Assembly: GCA_009887135.1 (NCBI GenBank)
Contig: QXYA01000095.1
Location: forward strand, 1-64,000
Reading direction: 5' to 3'
Length of the DNA: 64,000 nt
Source: Candidatus Poseidoniales archaeon
GTDB lineage: Archaea; Thermoplasmatota; Poseidoniia; Poseidoniales; Poseidoniaceae
The notes below the pieces were generated by a model that saw only the letters and a program-made list of their open reading frames with translations, had not been told where the DNA came from and searched no databases. The translations under genes were made by a program, and so were the position numbers. Shown one piece after another: positions 8,241-18,850 of this stretch (position 1 is the stretch's first letter; each line of letters starts with the position of its first letter).

Positions 8241-10277
8241 CTAAATCGAGGTTGTTGGGCCTGAGAGATCGGGTGTTAAACGATCAATAACGGCACCTAA
8301 TCTATCAACGAGGCTCTGTTTCTGATCGTGAGTAATCAATGCATGCTCCATTACTTCATCGAGTGTATCGACTGCAATAACTTCCACGTTTCCTTCAAAT
8401 TGCTCATCCAGGAGTACGTCTTGCATGTTTGCACGTGGAATGATTACAGTCTTGACACCTGAGCGAGCAGCTGCTTCAATCTTCGCAGTTACACCACCAA
8501 TTGGCAACACTTCACCGCGAACGGAGAGTGAACCTGTCATGGCCAAATCTTGCCGGATCGGTATTGATTCAAGAGCCGATATAATCGCTGTTGCAATCGT
8601 AATTGAAGCTGAATCACCATCGACACCATGGGTATCTACAAACTGAATGTGGATATCATAATCTGAAATATCTTTTCCAGTTAGTTTCTTGATAACTGCA
8701 CTTACGTTGGTTACACTTTCCTTGGCAAGATCACTCAAACCGCCAGTAGCGTGAATCTTTCCACCGCCACCTTGTGATGGTGTCACTAGAGCCTCAACTG
8801 GAAGCATAATACCCGAGAAATCAGAAAGACCTGAATTAGCACCAAGAACGGCTAAGCCGTTTACTCTTCCAATTCTGTTTCCAGAATTAACAATGAGAGC
8901 GTAATCTTGTCTGCGTTCAATCATTCGATCTGCAACTTGTTGTTCGAGGGGTTTTGCGATTGAACGTGCTGCAAGAACATGAGCATCAGTTACGTACGGA
9001 GCCCCATCTTCAGCTGCTAAATCACCAGCGATTCGGACCAATCCCCCGAGTTCACGCAATCGAAGTGAGAGTTTACCTCGTCGACCTGCCCGACGTTGAG
9101 CTTCTCGAAGAATCAAAGCCACTCCAGTCTTATCGAAGTGAGGAATTTCTCTTGAACTGCCAATGTCTCGTAGAACTTCTTGACCGATGAAGCGAATCAA
9201 TCGCTTTCTGTTACGGTTTGTATCAGGCATCTCGGAATTTACGTAGACCTCATACCCATATCCACGGATACGGCTACGAAGAGCTGGGTGCATGCCTTGA
9301 ATCGCATCAAGATTACCTGCTGCAATAAGAATGAAGTCACAAGGAACTGGTTCGGTCTTCGTCAATGCTCCAGATGAGCGTTCACTGCGTCCTGAGATTG
9401 GGAAGGCACGTTCTTGCATGGCTGTAAGAAGTGCTTGCTGCTCTTCTAAGCGAAGAAGATTAATCTCGTCAATGTAGAGGACCCCTTTGTTTGCTCGATG
9501 AATTGCCCCAGGTTCGACACGGTCATGAGCAGGCGTTTCCATTCCACCTGATTGGAAAGGATCGTGACGAACATCACCGAGGAGTGAACCTGAAAGTGTT
9601 GCAGTTGCGTCAACAAACGGGGGGAGTTCATCAGCATCATGCTTGACAAGGACCTTTGGAATTCTACCTTCATCACCAGAACCAAGTCTGCTACGGATGA
9701 ACATATATCCAAACATAAGCAAGAACATTCCAAAAAGAAGAGTAAGAATATCCCCAGTTGGAATAGCCACGATAACGAGTAGGAATGCAACAGCACCGAA
9801 CCCAATGAGAAGCATACGTTGTGCTTTCTCTTTTTGTTCACGGATTGCTTCCTTCTGGACACGGACAATGCGATCACCTCGACCAGCAGGGACTGAACGT
9901 ACGCGAGGTTCGTTTTCGTCGTCCTCATTTGGATAGACAAGAACATCTTCCAGAGCGTCCCTTGGGAGTAGGTCTGTCATCGAACGAGCCAACATGGACT
10001 TCCCAGTACCTGGGTCACCAATCATGAGCATGTGACGACGTTGTTCAGCAGCTTTTCGAATAACGACTGAACCAGCCTCTTGTCCGATGACTTGATCGAC
10101 CAGACGGTCAGGAATAGGAACATCTTCAGTCGTTTCGAAACTAACTGATTCAATCCACTTGTCGATGCTCAATGTGACGACTTCATCCGTTCCATTAGAA
10201 GGCTCAGGAGCCCAGATAGTGACCGTTTCTGGGTTGTCCTCAGTAACGTCCTCAATAGGAATGTCGCCATCTGCCAT
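8241..10277 (-). CDS. lonB: Membrane-anchored archaeal Lon protease (LonB)
   Basis: LonB is an ATP-dependent protease tethered to the inner face of the membrane. The 678 residues show Walker A GDPGTGKS at 87-94, two membrane helices inserted in the AAA+ module at about 155-195, Walker [10 protein letters not shown], and a C-terminal serine-lysine protease domain with Ser556 in DGDSAS and Lys599 in GVTAK, 43 residues apart as in other Lon proteins. The inserted membrane hairpin and absence of the bacterial N-domain define the archaeal LonB type. The start at 10277 gives [10 protein letters not shown]. It likely handles membrane protein quality control. Confidence 0.96.
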   Translation of the reverse strand: MADGDIPIEDVTEDNPETVTIWAPEPSNGTDEVVTLSIDKWIESVSFETTEDVPIPDRLVDQVIGQEAGSVVIRKAAEQRRHMLMIGDPGTGKSMLARSMTDLLPRDALEDVLVYPNEDDENEPRVRSVPAGRGDRIVRVQKEAIREQKEKAQRMLLIGFGAVAFLLVIVAIPTGDILTLLFGMFLLMFGYMFIRSRLGSGDEGRIPKVLVKHDADELPPFVDATATLSGSLLGDVRHDPFQSGGMETPAHDRVEPGAIHRANKGVLYIDEINLLRLEEQQALLTAMQERAFPISGRSERSSGALTKTEPVPCDFILIAAGNLDAIQGMHPALRSRIRGYGYEVYVNSEMPDTNRNRKRLIRFIGQEVLRDIGSSREIPHFDKTGVALILREAQRRAGRRGKLSLRLRELGGLVRIAGDLAAEDGAPYVTDAHVLAARSIAKPLEQQVADRMIERRQDYALIVNSGNRIGRVNGLAVLGANSGLSDFSGIMLPVEALVTPSQGGGGKIHATGGLSDLAKESVTNVSAVIKKLTGKDISDYDIHIQFVDTHGVDGDSASITIATAIISALESIPIRQDLAMTGSLSVRGEVLPIGGVTAKIEAAARSGVKTVIIPRANMQDVLLDEQFEGNVEVIAVDTLDEVMEHALITHDQKQSLVDRLGAVIDRLTPDLSGPTTSI

Positions 10278-10338
10278 GAATATTCCTCACCTTCCTCCCC
10301 TTTAGGACTTTAGCATCCACCATAGATGCAAGAGAGAC

Positions 10339-13300
10339 TCAAATTTGCATTGTGTCGAGGTATTGCTGACCGTAATATTGCCATTGTTCCATGGTCCATC
10401 CTGCTGGAAGACCGGTTACTGGCAATGGGGGTCCTGCCGGTACTTGTGGTACAGGCATTGGTTGAGCAACTGGTAGAGGCATTTGGGCAACTGGCTGAGG
10501 CATCTGTTGTTGGAAGAGCGGAGCAGCACCACCATACATTGAATTTGCAACTGTATCATGGATAGGAAGAGCACCATCTTGCCAAATAGGGCCATTATCG
10601 AAGACCTTCTCTTCATCATTTCGGCGCATGAGTAGGCCTATGCTTACTGCAAGGAAGAGGACACCGCCGACGATTGCTAGAATGAGCATCAGGTTTCCTG
10701 ATTCTTCCGTTCCATCTCCACCAGTTCCAGATTGAGTGCCCTGTTCCGGACATGAAGATCGTGGATCTTCACATGCAGTTGAGAAAGAAGTCTCCTTTAG
10801 AGTGAGCATTTCTTCCACAGCAGTGATGTCTTCGCCATCTTCTGCCTGGTCAATTTGAAGTTTCAGAGCAGCGATCTCGGCCGTTAGAGAATCAATGTGT
10901 GATTGGAGCATTTCATCATCCATTTGATCAGGTGCTGGCAAATCCTCAAGGACATACCATTTCACACCGGTGAGCGTTTTGTAATCATCTCCATTCGCAT
11001 CGATTGCAGTAACTGTAATTTGGTAATAATCCTTGTAAATAGAGCCAGCAGGACGTGCAAGTTCTCCTTCCATGAAGATAGAAGGAATGTCCAATACAGT
11101 ACTCCATCCTACGAGGGAACGGGTAATATCCAGATCTTCCTCATACAAACCATCACAGGTTCCGGTTTCATCATTACAGATGTTCCATGTTGTTGTGATG
11201 GATGTGAATACAGGCGCAGAATCGGTCATAAACAAATTCGCAGTTGGGTATTGGCCAATGTACGTATCTTCCATGTCAACATAGAAGTGCCCACTACCAT
11301 CGTTTTCCTTTGCCACAAAGAGTGGGTACGAATCGAATACGTCAACACTCATTGTGTAGGTATTTGTGTCGTATTGATCGATGGTGTTGATTGTAACAAT
11401 GTGCATTCCTGATCTCTGGAAATTAAGCGTCATAGTTCCATCGATTGGATTGTATTTAGCCGCTCCTTGTTCATCAGATGTAACAGTCATGAATGCCTCA
11501 TTTGTAGGATTATCAACGTCTGTGAGTATTGCCATGAGATTGATTGTTCGTTGTGTATCAATCTTCAAAGTGATTTCCTCAAGGCCAGTGAGGTCGAGAC
11601 GAGGTGCATCATTGATAGGGTTGACCTTGATGAGAAGATCTTGGTCTGCGAATTGTTCTCCATCACTTGCACGAAGTGTCACGAGAACTTCTCCATTGAC
11701 ATCGTCATCAACTGTTTCAAAGACAAGGTTTGTCAAATCGAGGGAGACATCGAATACATCGTTGTTTGAGAGGCCCACAATTTCAAGTTGAAGCATTGAA
11801 GCTGAAACTGAATTTCCTACGTCATCTGTATCGGAGAGATAAGGGAGCAGACTGAACACGCCGACGGATGCTTCGTCAACGACTTGTGTTGGAAGTGCTT
11901 GCCATCGTGGCTGTCCGTTTTCGAGGACATTGAAGAGAAGGGTTCCGTATGGAAGTTGACCTTGGGCTGAGTAATCTGCCCCGTCATCCATACTGACCTC
12001 GATACCTTGTTGCCCGAGTGGACATCCTTGAGTAGGTGTCCAGGCAAAGAGAACTTCAATTTCTGTTGTTGTTGGATGCCAGGCTACAAAGGATGAATCA
12101 CTGCTTGTAATGGATAATGAGCTCAGAGGCGTTTCAGGATCGACAATGATTCCTGTCATGTCAACCTTCGTTGAGATATCGCACGCAACTGGACTGACTT
12201 GGTTTGGAGTAATGCCAGGTGCTGCATTCATCAGATCAAATGCATTTGTTGTAGTCGACCATGAAGAGAGTTGTCCTCGTGCGTCAACAGCCCTTGAGCG
12301 AAGATCGTACTTTCCAGCAGCCATATCCATTGTCGGTAGAAGAGAGTATTCTCTTCCTTCGTTTGCAGAGCCGATGTAGAGGATGTTCTGTCCTCCTGTA
12401 ACGGTGGAGTCAGACCAAAGGTTCTGCCCAGCAGGAGAGATTTCAACATCGAATGTCATTGAGTCAATGGTATCGACGTTATCGTTAGCATCACCCTTTG
12501 CTAGGACTGAAAAGTAATTTCCACGGCTGATATCGGTTGTTCCGAGTACCTGCGGGGATTTCGAGGTTGGTGGACGATCATGTTCCAAATCAGTGGTTCG
12601 GATATTGTTCGAGGTTACACTTTCTCCAGTAGTATCGAGTTCAACTCCGAATACAGTCTTCCAGGAATTTGATGGAAGTGAGGATGTATCGAACGATTGC
12701 TGTGCAGTCATTGTGCTCGAAGAACCAGTCGTTGTAATCGTGTTGATTGGTGTGTTTTGACCGATGTAGTTCTTTTGTCCATTGAGTACGTAATAGAACT
12801 TGACTGAACCACCGCTGGTGTAATCAAGGTCGCCTGAGTTAGCAACTGTTGCATCGAGTGTAATGACATCGCCACGAACATAGGAATCAGTGGTTGGGGA
12901 AGTAACGGTGAAACTTGGTATCGACAAATCCATCTTTGGACCCATTGTTGAGTCAATAGCGTGGTAAACGTGAGGGCTTGTTCCTCCAGCAGATACTTGG
13001 TTACCAGTCATCAAAACACCGATGACGATTGCTTTACTCAATCCACCGGGAACGACGGATGATGGAACACTAGACCACGATGTGGTTTGGGATGTTGCGG
13101 TTGGTGCAACGCTGGCGAATGAACTACCAGAACCAGAACTCTTCGATTTATAGGTATCACCAGCGGTTAGCCAAGCCATCCAACAGTTGTATCCGTGAGG
13201 GATTCCTGAAGAGTAGGAGTATCCTGTGCAGTCTTTGTCAACAAGAGCTGCATAGAGTTTCATGTTGCTGGCTGAACTACCAGAGCCTGTGTATTTGTAT

Positions 13301-13839
13301 GTGATATCGATATCATACGTGCTTCCAGATTGGCTGATAGCAGCAGTCATACCGTAATCATTGACATTCGGGTGCATTCCTCCACCAGAAGAGAACAAGG
13401 AGTCATATGTGTCATAGTTGGATGAAGCGCCTCCTTGATTCTTGTCAGTTCGATCACCGAAGTAAGCATCAGGAGCACCTCCAGTGGACCAAGCCCAGTT
13501 GTATGGAGCAACGTTTCCTGCACGGCTTGTGTCTGTATCACCGTATGAAGCAGACATGTATGTCAGATATACATATTCATCAGGATGGAGTTGTTTTACT
13601 GCGTGGTGCGCATCAGAACCACCACCAGTTTTGGAGCAGTGCCCACAATTATCAGATGAGATATATTGTCCAAACACAACGTGTCCTGGACTTGTTGCTG
13701 ATGAAGCGCCTTTCACATCTGTTTCATTTTCTAGAATTTTTGGTTCTTTTTCAACAGGGTTTGTAACAAAACCTGTTAATACACTTCCGACGAAAAGTAT
13801 TACAATTGACAACGCGATTGTTTGCATTGAGAGTTTCAT
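10339..13839 (-). CDS. Large anchored surface protein with thioredoxin-like CGHC head
   Basis: The 1166-residue protein begins with a hydrophobic signal or anchor (5-24). Residues about 52-270 look like a thioredoxin-fold domain: strand, SSDNCGHCSK with Cys65 and Cys68, then a segment resembling Omp28-type surface proteins. Ig- or cadherin-like domains follow, including CARDB-like and PINDAPRLD cadherin motifs at about 290-960, then a coiled coil, one membrane helix (about 1049-1071) and a cytoplasmic tail rich in Pro, Gln and Met that ends LPAGWTMEQWQYYGQQYLD. The CGHC pair suggests disulfide chemistry outside the cell, but this is inference. The gene is divergent from trmI. Confidence 0.85.
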   Translation of the reverse strand: MKLSMQTIALSIVILFVGSVLTGFVTNPVEKEPKILENETDVKGASSATSPGHVVFGQYISSDNCGHCSKTGGGSDAHHAVKQLHPDEYVYLTYMSASYGDTDTSRAGNVAPYNWAWSTGGAPDAYFGDRTDKNQGGASSNYDTYDSLFSSGGGMHPNVNDYGMTAAISQSGSTYDIDITYKYTGSGSSASNMKLYAALVDKDCTGYSYSSGIPHGYNCWMAWLTAGDTYKSKSSGSGSSFASVAPTATSQTTSWSSVPSSVVPGGLSKAIVIGVLMTGNQVSAGGTSPHVYHAIDSTMGPKMDLSIPSFTVTSPTTDSYVRGDVITLDATVANSGDLDYTSGGSVKFYYVLNGQKNYIGQNTPINTITTTGSSSTMTAQQSFDTSSLPSNSWKTVFGVELDTTGESVTSNNIRTTDLEHDRPPTSKSPQVLGTTDISRGNYFSVLAKGDANDNVDTIDSMTFDVEISPAGQNLWSDSTVTGGQNILYIGSANEGREYSLLPTMDMAAGKYDLRSRAVDARGQLSSWSTTTNAFDLMNAAPGITPNQVSPVACDISTKVDMTGIIVDPETPLSSLSITSSDSSFVAWHPTTTEIEVLFAWTPTQGCPLGQQGIEVSMDDGADYSAQGQLPYGTLLFNVLENGQPRWQALPTQVVDEASVGVFSLLPYLSDTDDVGNSVSASMLQLEIVGLSNNDVFDVSLDLTNLVFETVDDDVNGEVLVTLRASDGEQFADQDLLIKVNPINDAPRLDLTGLEEITLKIDTQRTINLMAILTDVDNPTNEAFMTVTSDEQGAAKYNPIDGTMTLNFQRSGMHIVTINTIDQYDTNTYTMSVDVFDSYPLFVAKENDGSGHFYVDMEDTYIGQYPTANLFMTDSAPVFTSITTTWNICNDETGTCDGLYEEDLDITRSLVGWSTVLDIPSIFMEGELARPAGSIYKDYYQITVTAIDANGDDYKTLTGVKWYVLEDLPAPDQMDDEMLQSHIDSLTAEIAALKLQIDQAEDGEDITAVEEMLTLKETSFSTACEDPRSSCPEQGTQSGTGGDGTEESGNLMLILAIVGGVLFLAVSIGLLMRRNDEEKVFDNGPIWQDGALPIHDTVANSMYGGAAPLFQQQMPQPVAQMPLPVAQPMPVPQVPAGPPLPVTGLPAGWTMEQWQYYGQQYLDTMQI

Positions 13840-14000
13840 GTTCTTACGGAAGTATAGACCATATATAATCCTATTACTCTCCTGTCAGTGCCCCAATTTG
13901 TGATATTATTGAAAAAAAAACATAAAAAATTGGCCATTAGGAGAATTACTAAACGACTTCCATCGAAAAAACTGATGTTCTCCAACCACTCGGATTGGAC

Positions 14001-14789
14001 ATGGCAGACTCCGAATCGGTTGCGTTGATGGAAGAAAATGGCAAGATTCACATCGTGAGCATGATCGACAATACCATCAAAATCAAAGGTATTGGTGTCG
14101 TCAATCCACTGAAAGAATTTTCTCAGTTGAAAGACGGAGAAGAAACTCATATTGGATCCAAAATCCTTCTTAGACTTCCTACACGATTGCCCGAACTTAT
14201 CTCGGGAATGAAACGAAGGGCCCAAACGATTGGTTCGAAAGATGCAGGCGTCCTTATTGCACGACATGGAATCGGAGCTGACGACATCGTGTTGGAAGCA
14301 GGATTGGGTTCCGGCGGACTTTCCATGCATTTAGCAAGAGTTATCGGACCAAGTGGTCATCTCATTACAGTCGAACCACGCGAGGAACATGCTCATGTCG
14401 GATTAGAAAATCTCCAGACCCTTTCACAATGTATGGTTGAATTCCCAAATCACAGTCATATCGATGGACGTATCGAAGATGTGGTTGAAGAAATCAAAAA
14501 GCATGCTGAACATGTTGATGCAATTCTTCTGGATTTACCCGAACATCCACCTGCGATTGAAGCTGTTGCCCCTTTGCTAAAGGTTGGAGCACGTATCTCC
14601 TGTTACTGCCCAGTAACCAGCCAACTCGAGAAAGCGTGGATTGCCTGTGAAGAGGCAGGATTACACGTTGAATGGGCTGGAGAGATCATCGAACGGGAAT
14701 GGGGGAAGGCAAGCAGAGGCGGTGTACGCCCGGTGAATGGACCCTTTGGCCATACTGCGTTCTTATTGTTGGCTCAACGACGAAAGTGA
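14001..14789 (+). CDS. trmI: tRNA (adenine-N1)-methyltransferase TrmI
   Basis: TrmI uses S-adenosylmethionine to methylate N1 of adenines in the T-loop of tRNA (positions 57/58 in archaea). The 262 residues have a short N-terminal beta domain (about 1-60), then a Rossmann methyltransferase with motif I VLEAGLGSGGLSMHLAR near 97-113 and the acidic VEPREEHA ribose-binding strand, and motif IV ILLDLPEHP. The C-terminal GGVRPVNGPFGHTAF is typical of the family. A TTG six nt upstream is in frame, but ATG at 14001 is preferred. An AT-rich stretch at 13900-13950 holds the divergent promoters. It ends 1 nt from the convergent surface-protein gene. Confidence 0.92.
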   Translation: MADSESVALMEENGKIHIVSMIDNTIKIKGIGVVNPLKEFSQLKDGEETHIGSKILLRLPTRLPELISGMKRRAQTIGSKDAGVLIARHGIGADDIVLEAGLGSGGLSMHLARVIGPSGHLITVEPREEHAHVGLENLQTLSQCMVEFPNHSHIDGRIEDVVEEIKKHAEHVDAILLDLPEHPPAIEAVAPLLKVGARISCYCPVTSQLEKAWIACEEAGLHVEWAGEIIEREWGKASRGGVRPVNGPFGHTAFLLLAQRRK

Positions 14790-14790
14790 T

Positions 14791-17700
14791 TCAGAATTTC
14801 GGAGCAGATCCGTATTCAACCACTCGAATGTTGGACTCACACGTTGGACAATTGAATCTGAATGGAGGTTCGCTTCCACCAGGAACTGCAAGCCTCGCTT
14901 CACATGATGGGCAAGTAATTCGGCGATTGCTATCTATTCGACATTCATTGGGCCCCAATGCATATTCCTTCTCTTCCTCATCTTCCTTTTCTTCCTCTTC
15001 TCCTTCTTCATCAGAAGTCGGTTTGTTGGAAGGGGATCGGTATTTTATGACCAGTAGAGCAAGAGCGAACAACACATAACCTGCCGCCATAATCTTGAAT
15101 GTTGCATCGCCTCCAATTTCAATTCCAAGAATTGTGATCCCTTCAGGAGGTTGAGCCTTTCCTTCCAAATCTACATCGATAACAGAAGATTCTGCATCGA
15201 CACTGCTTCCATCGACTTGCACCAATGCTCGAACTTTCAACTCTGCTGATGTGGCTTGCGTTGATATTGCATTAAGGCGGACAACAAAGATTTCTGATGC
15301 TCCTGGGCTGAGTGTAAACAGGTCTGTCTTCTCACCAGCAGTATTGTTCCATTGAACATCGAAAACGCCGTCCCCTACACCGAGTAGAGTCAGACGTCCT
15401 GTAATGTCGATGTTGGCGAGATTTGTTACCGTGACTGAAGTAGATGAACCACCCATGTATGGGACATCAAGTGACGTAGCATCAACTGAAATTGACACAA
15501 CTGATGCTGAATCCCAAGAGGCTTCGACATTGTAAGTGGCGACTTCACTGTACACGTAATCAGAACGTGCAGATGACACAACACGAAGACTGAATGCGTT
15601 TGTGCCTGCCAAGGCATCTTCTGAAACATCACATGTCCATGCAAGAGGAGAAGATGAAGCGCCCGGTGAAAGGGTGACGGATTCGGTAAGAGTACATGAT
15701 AATCCAACCGAACTTATTGAAAATTGATCAGCACTGTTTCCTGTATTTGTAACAGAGACAGTACCATCGATTGTACCACCAGCTATTGAAGAATCGTCAT
15801 TGACAAGAATGGTCAAGTCTGCACCCGCATCCATTGAAAAGAGGGTGATTATAACGAAGTCTGTCGCCTCTGAATCGAGAGTTGAAGTAACTTGTATGTT
15901 GATTGGAAGGCCTGTTTCGGGAGCGCCGGTGGAAGACTCACGTACTCCGAGAACGATTGTTTCTGATTGACCCACACCAAGAACAACCGAGGTTTGGGAT
16001 AATGATAGTTCGAAATACGTCGAAGATTCACCGGATTCAAGTGAAAGAAGGAACGTGTCTTGCATTGTACCGATGTTGGTCACTTCAATGGTGACATTTG
16101 TGATTGCAGATGGGCCAGCAATGGCTTGATTGGTATTCGCATTAAGCTGAGCGAGGCTTCGATCGATAACTTGTAATTCAAGAGGAAGCAAGGAATCAGG
16201 CGCATCGGATACAAGACGTATACTCAACGAGTCAGTACGTGCGTTCATAGCAGCAGAGGCTGTAACATTCAACTGAGCAACATATAATTCACCAGATGCA
16301 AGTGTTATCGAAGATACATCGCTTAATTCAGCACTCACGCCTCCAGGCAATCCTGAGATGGTGAAGGTGGTGAGTGAAACATTGGATGTACCCACATTTT
16401 CAATGACAATGTCAATCGATGCTGATTGACCAGGTTGTACGACGATCCGACCATCGAGGGTACCTGATAATTCCAATTCTAGAACAGGTTGAACATCAAA
16501 TGGCAACGTTGTGTTTAATGTTTGAAGCGAATCGTGAGTTACAGATACTGTTCGTTCGTTGAGTCCAAGTGAAGCGAAGGCGGCTATTGCGCTGAGTGTC
16601 CACGTAGCAGACTGCCCGGAAGCAACTGTCACGGAGGATGCTGTGTCCAAGGTCAGAGCAACATGAGCTGAGGCATTGCTTACGATTTGTAATGAGAACG
16701 TTTCAGTTTCGCTCCCTGTATTGAAAACTCGCACTTCAAGAGTTTCCTCTATTCCTGGAGTAAGAAGCATCGCTCCTGATGGACCCTGGACGGTGAAGTC
16801 AACCTTACGATCGACTTCAAAGGAGAAATCGCGAACGAAAGAAACTGAAGAATCTTCAGAGAGCGTGTTGATTATTCGAACCGAGCAAACGTCTCCTATA
16901 TTCCCGCTACTTCCTACATCAACTGCAAACGGTATATCTGCGACCTCATCTATTGCAAACGTTGTCTCTGCTGTAAGTAATGCAACTGTGCAAGGGCCAC
17001 TTAACACGGACAGTGAGTGCGAGTATGTTGATTCGGTTGTACCTTGATTTGTTATGGAAAGGGTGGTGTTGGTCTGCTCTCCTGGAATGAATTCATCTGT
17101 GCTAGCAAGGAAATCAACTTGCAGACCATATGTTGCTTGAACATCGATGACGATGAGGGTCGATGTTGAGAGATTACCCATCAAAGATCCAGCATGCAAT
17201 CGTACGCCTGTTGCGCCGGGAAGTGCATCAGATGGTATTGAAATCCGTAGTGTAGAGGACTCTACATTTTGAGCGGATAGATTCTCGATTTGATCATCAA
17301 GCCATCGTACTTCCCAACCAGGCGGGAATGCTGAATGCTGATTCATTGGCTGAATCGCTCCTGAAGTTTCCCATGGGTAATCGTATTCAGATGAGCCATT
17401 GAAAACAACTTCAGCAGCGGTTTGTTGGAGTGTCAGTCGTAATGCAGCATCCATTGTAGTATTATCAGTCAATCCAACTGGGGAATCTCCTGTTAAAGCA
17501 GAAAACAAGACACATGCTGCGAGATAGGAACCCGACGTCGAAGGATGGCTTCCATCACTTTGGTACAGACCATAAAACGTCGAAGTAGGCGACTGCGGAT
17601 TGCCACCAGATGCGATGATTGAATCGTGAATGTGTTTGAACGCTAATCCGACAGGTGCAATGTGGATATCAGCAGATGTCTGGGATGAAATGTTGTCTCT

Positions 17701-18786
17701 GTAATCGATGTAGCCTTGTTCAAGTCGGTCTTGCATTACAGTATAATTTGAGAACAATATCGGATTGGTTGGATCGCCACTTCGATAGCCCCAAGTCATC
17801 ATTAGCATGGTTGATCCACCTTCTGTATCAACACGTTCTGCCAAATTTACGCTTGCATTTTTACTAGCAATCCAATCTGAATTAGAGCGCGAAAATCCAG
17901 GTATCTGAGATTGGTCTTGAAGAACGACTGTGTCCCAAACACCTGATGCTAATGAAAGATTTTGAGCGCTCGAAGAAGTGTTCACGCTCGACCAGTGCCC
18001 AGCAAGGGTTTGACCACCAGCAGTGAAATCAGATGTATTACTTGGACTCCCTGCACTCCTTAGCATTTCTTCGACCATCGATGAGAGGCCATTCTGAGAA
18101 GTATATGAATTTCCGAACATCAGAACATCACTGACAGACATCGACCATGAGGGGACTGAAGAGGTTGTATTGGAACCCGTAGTATTCGAGGTATAATTCG
18201 TCCACCATCCCGACAAATCAGGCTCTTCTTGTACGCTTAGAAGGTATGAGTCTGTCACTGAACCAAGATTTGAGACTGGTAATTGCAGATCGACTGATTG
18301 GCCAGGCTGAAGAGCAAGCAGACCATTGTCTCCTACACCACTTGCATCAATCGAAGGATGGTACACAAGAGCGACTGATACATATACGTCAATCGTCGAA
18401 GTTGCAACACCGCCAGTTTCGTTTACGATAAGCGTGAACATTCCGTTATCGGAAGGTGTTGCTGATTCAAGGAGTTGAACAACAATTGTCGTCGTCGCAT
18501 TGTAAGTTGGCAGAACATGGGAAACAGTTGCAGCGGTTGGTGTTGCAGACCATACGTTGGACAACCCAGTTGTTGATGATTCCACCGAGTAAGTCTCAAT
18601 GGACGAACCATTATTTTCGATAACCAGTGAGAGGTTGACCGATTCACCAGGAACAAGGATCATGTGCGGTGTGTCAACAGAGAGCACGATTGTTGAATCT
18701 GCTTTTGCTGTAAAGGCAAGTGGAGAAGCACTTGCTGCAAGCATCAAAAGGACCAAAACTACGGCACGCGAGTGAGTTTTCGACAT
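14791..18786 (-). CDS. Surface protein with SGNH hydrolase domain and zinc-ribbon tail
   Basis: The 1331 residues start with a signal peptide (about 1-29) and two Ig-like modules. Residues about 215-440 form an SGNH/GDSL hydrolase-like domain: MFGNSYT at 223-229 supplies the Ser block (GNS in place of GDS), AGGQTLAG the Gly block, VVLQDQSQ the third block, and Asp411-x2-His414 in DGSHP the catalytic Asp-His pair. A long series of COG1470/CARDB-type beta modules follows (about 460-1215), then one membrane helix near 1240-1262, an acidic stretch and a cytoplasmic zinc ribbon with CPSC and CPTC pairs. It may be an esterase or carbohydrate deacetylase at the cell surface; the substrate is unknown. 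Confidence 0.85.
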   Translation of the reverse strand: MSKTHSRAVVLVLLMLAASASPLAFTAKADSTIVLSVDTPHMILVPGESVNLSLVIENNGSSIETYSVESSTTGLSNVWSATPTAATVSHVLPTYNATTTIVVQLLESATPSDNGMFTLIVNETGGVATSTIDVYVSVALVYHPSIDASGVGDNGLLALQPGQSVDLQLPVSNLGSVTDSYLLSVQEEPDLSGWWTNYTSNTTGSNTTSSVPSWSMSVSDVLMFGNSYTSQNGLSSMVEEMLRSAGSPSNTSDFTAGGQTLAGHWSSVNTSSSAQNLSLASGVWDTVVLQDQSQIPGFSRSNSDWIASKNASVNLAERVDTEGGSTMLMMTWGYRSGDPTNPILFSNYTVMQDRLEQGYIDYRDNISSQTSADIHIAPVGLAFKHIHDSIIASGGNPQSPTSTFYGLYQSDGSHPSTSGSYLAACVLFSALTGDSPVGLTDNTTMDAALRLTLQQTAAEVVFNGSSEYDYPWETSGAIQPMNQHSAFPPGWEVRWLDDQIENLSAQNVESSTLRISIPSDALPGATGVRLHAGSLMGNLSTSTLIVIDVQATYGLQVDFLASTDEFIPGEQTNTTLSITNQGTTESTYSHSLSVLSGPCTVALLTAETTFAIDEVADIPFAVDVGSSGNIGDVCSVRIINTLSEDSSVSFVRDFSFEVDRKVDFTVQGPSGAMLLTPGIEETLEVRVFNTGSETETFSLQIVSNASAHVALTLDTASSVTVASGQSATWTLSAIAAFASLGLNERTVSVTHDSLQTLNTTLPFDVQPVLELELSGTLDGRIVVQPGQSASIDIVIENVGTSNVSLTTFTISGLPGGVSAELSDVSSITLASGELYVAQLNVTASAAMNARTDSLSIRLVSDAPDSLLPLELQVIDRSLAQLNANTNQAIAGPSAITNVTIEVTNIGTMQDTFLLSLESGESSTYFELSLSQTSVVLGVGQSETIVLGVRESSTGAPETGLPINIQVTSTLDSEATDFVIITLFSMDAGADLTILVNDDSSIAGGTIDGTVSVTNTGNSADQFSISSVGLSCTLTESVTLSPGASSSPLAWTCDVSEDALAGTNAFSLRVVSSARSDYVYSEVATYNVEASWDSASVVSISVDATSLDVPYMGGSSTSVTVTNLANIDITGRLTLLGVGDGVFDVQWNNTAGEKTDLFTLSPGASEIFVVRLNAISTQATSAELKVRALVQVDGSSVDAESSVIDVDLEGKAQPPEGITILGIEIGGDATFKIMAAGYVLFALALLVIKYRSPSNKPTSDEEGEEEEKEDEEEKEYALGPNECRIDSNRRITCPSCEARLAVPGGSEPPFRFNCPTCESNIRVVEYGSAPKF

Positions 18787-18850
18787 GGGACCACTTCAAG
18801 CGAGGTGCCTTTAGCACTTGAGCGAATCGGCTACTGGGCGTTAAAAATCC

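Noticed and set aside
9446..9946. Minus-strand frame of 166 codons within lonB
   Set aside because: It is a shifted frame of LonB; the Walker A and catalytic motifs confirm the LonB frame.
10903..11412. Plus-strand frame of 169 codons inside the surface protein gene
   Set aside because: It is antisense to a well-supported protein with clear domains, is rich in unlikely residue combinations, and has no promoter or family match.
13836..14330. Minus-strand frame of 164 codons across trmI
   Set aside because: It is antisense to TrmI, whose motifs are clear, and overlaps the AT-rich promoter region.
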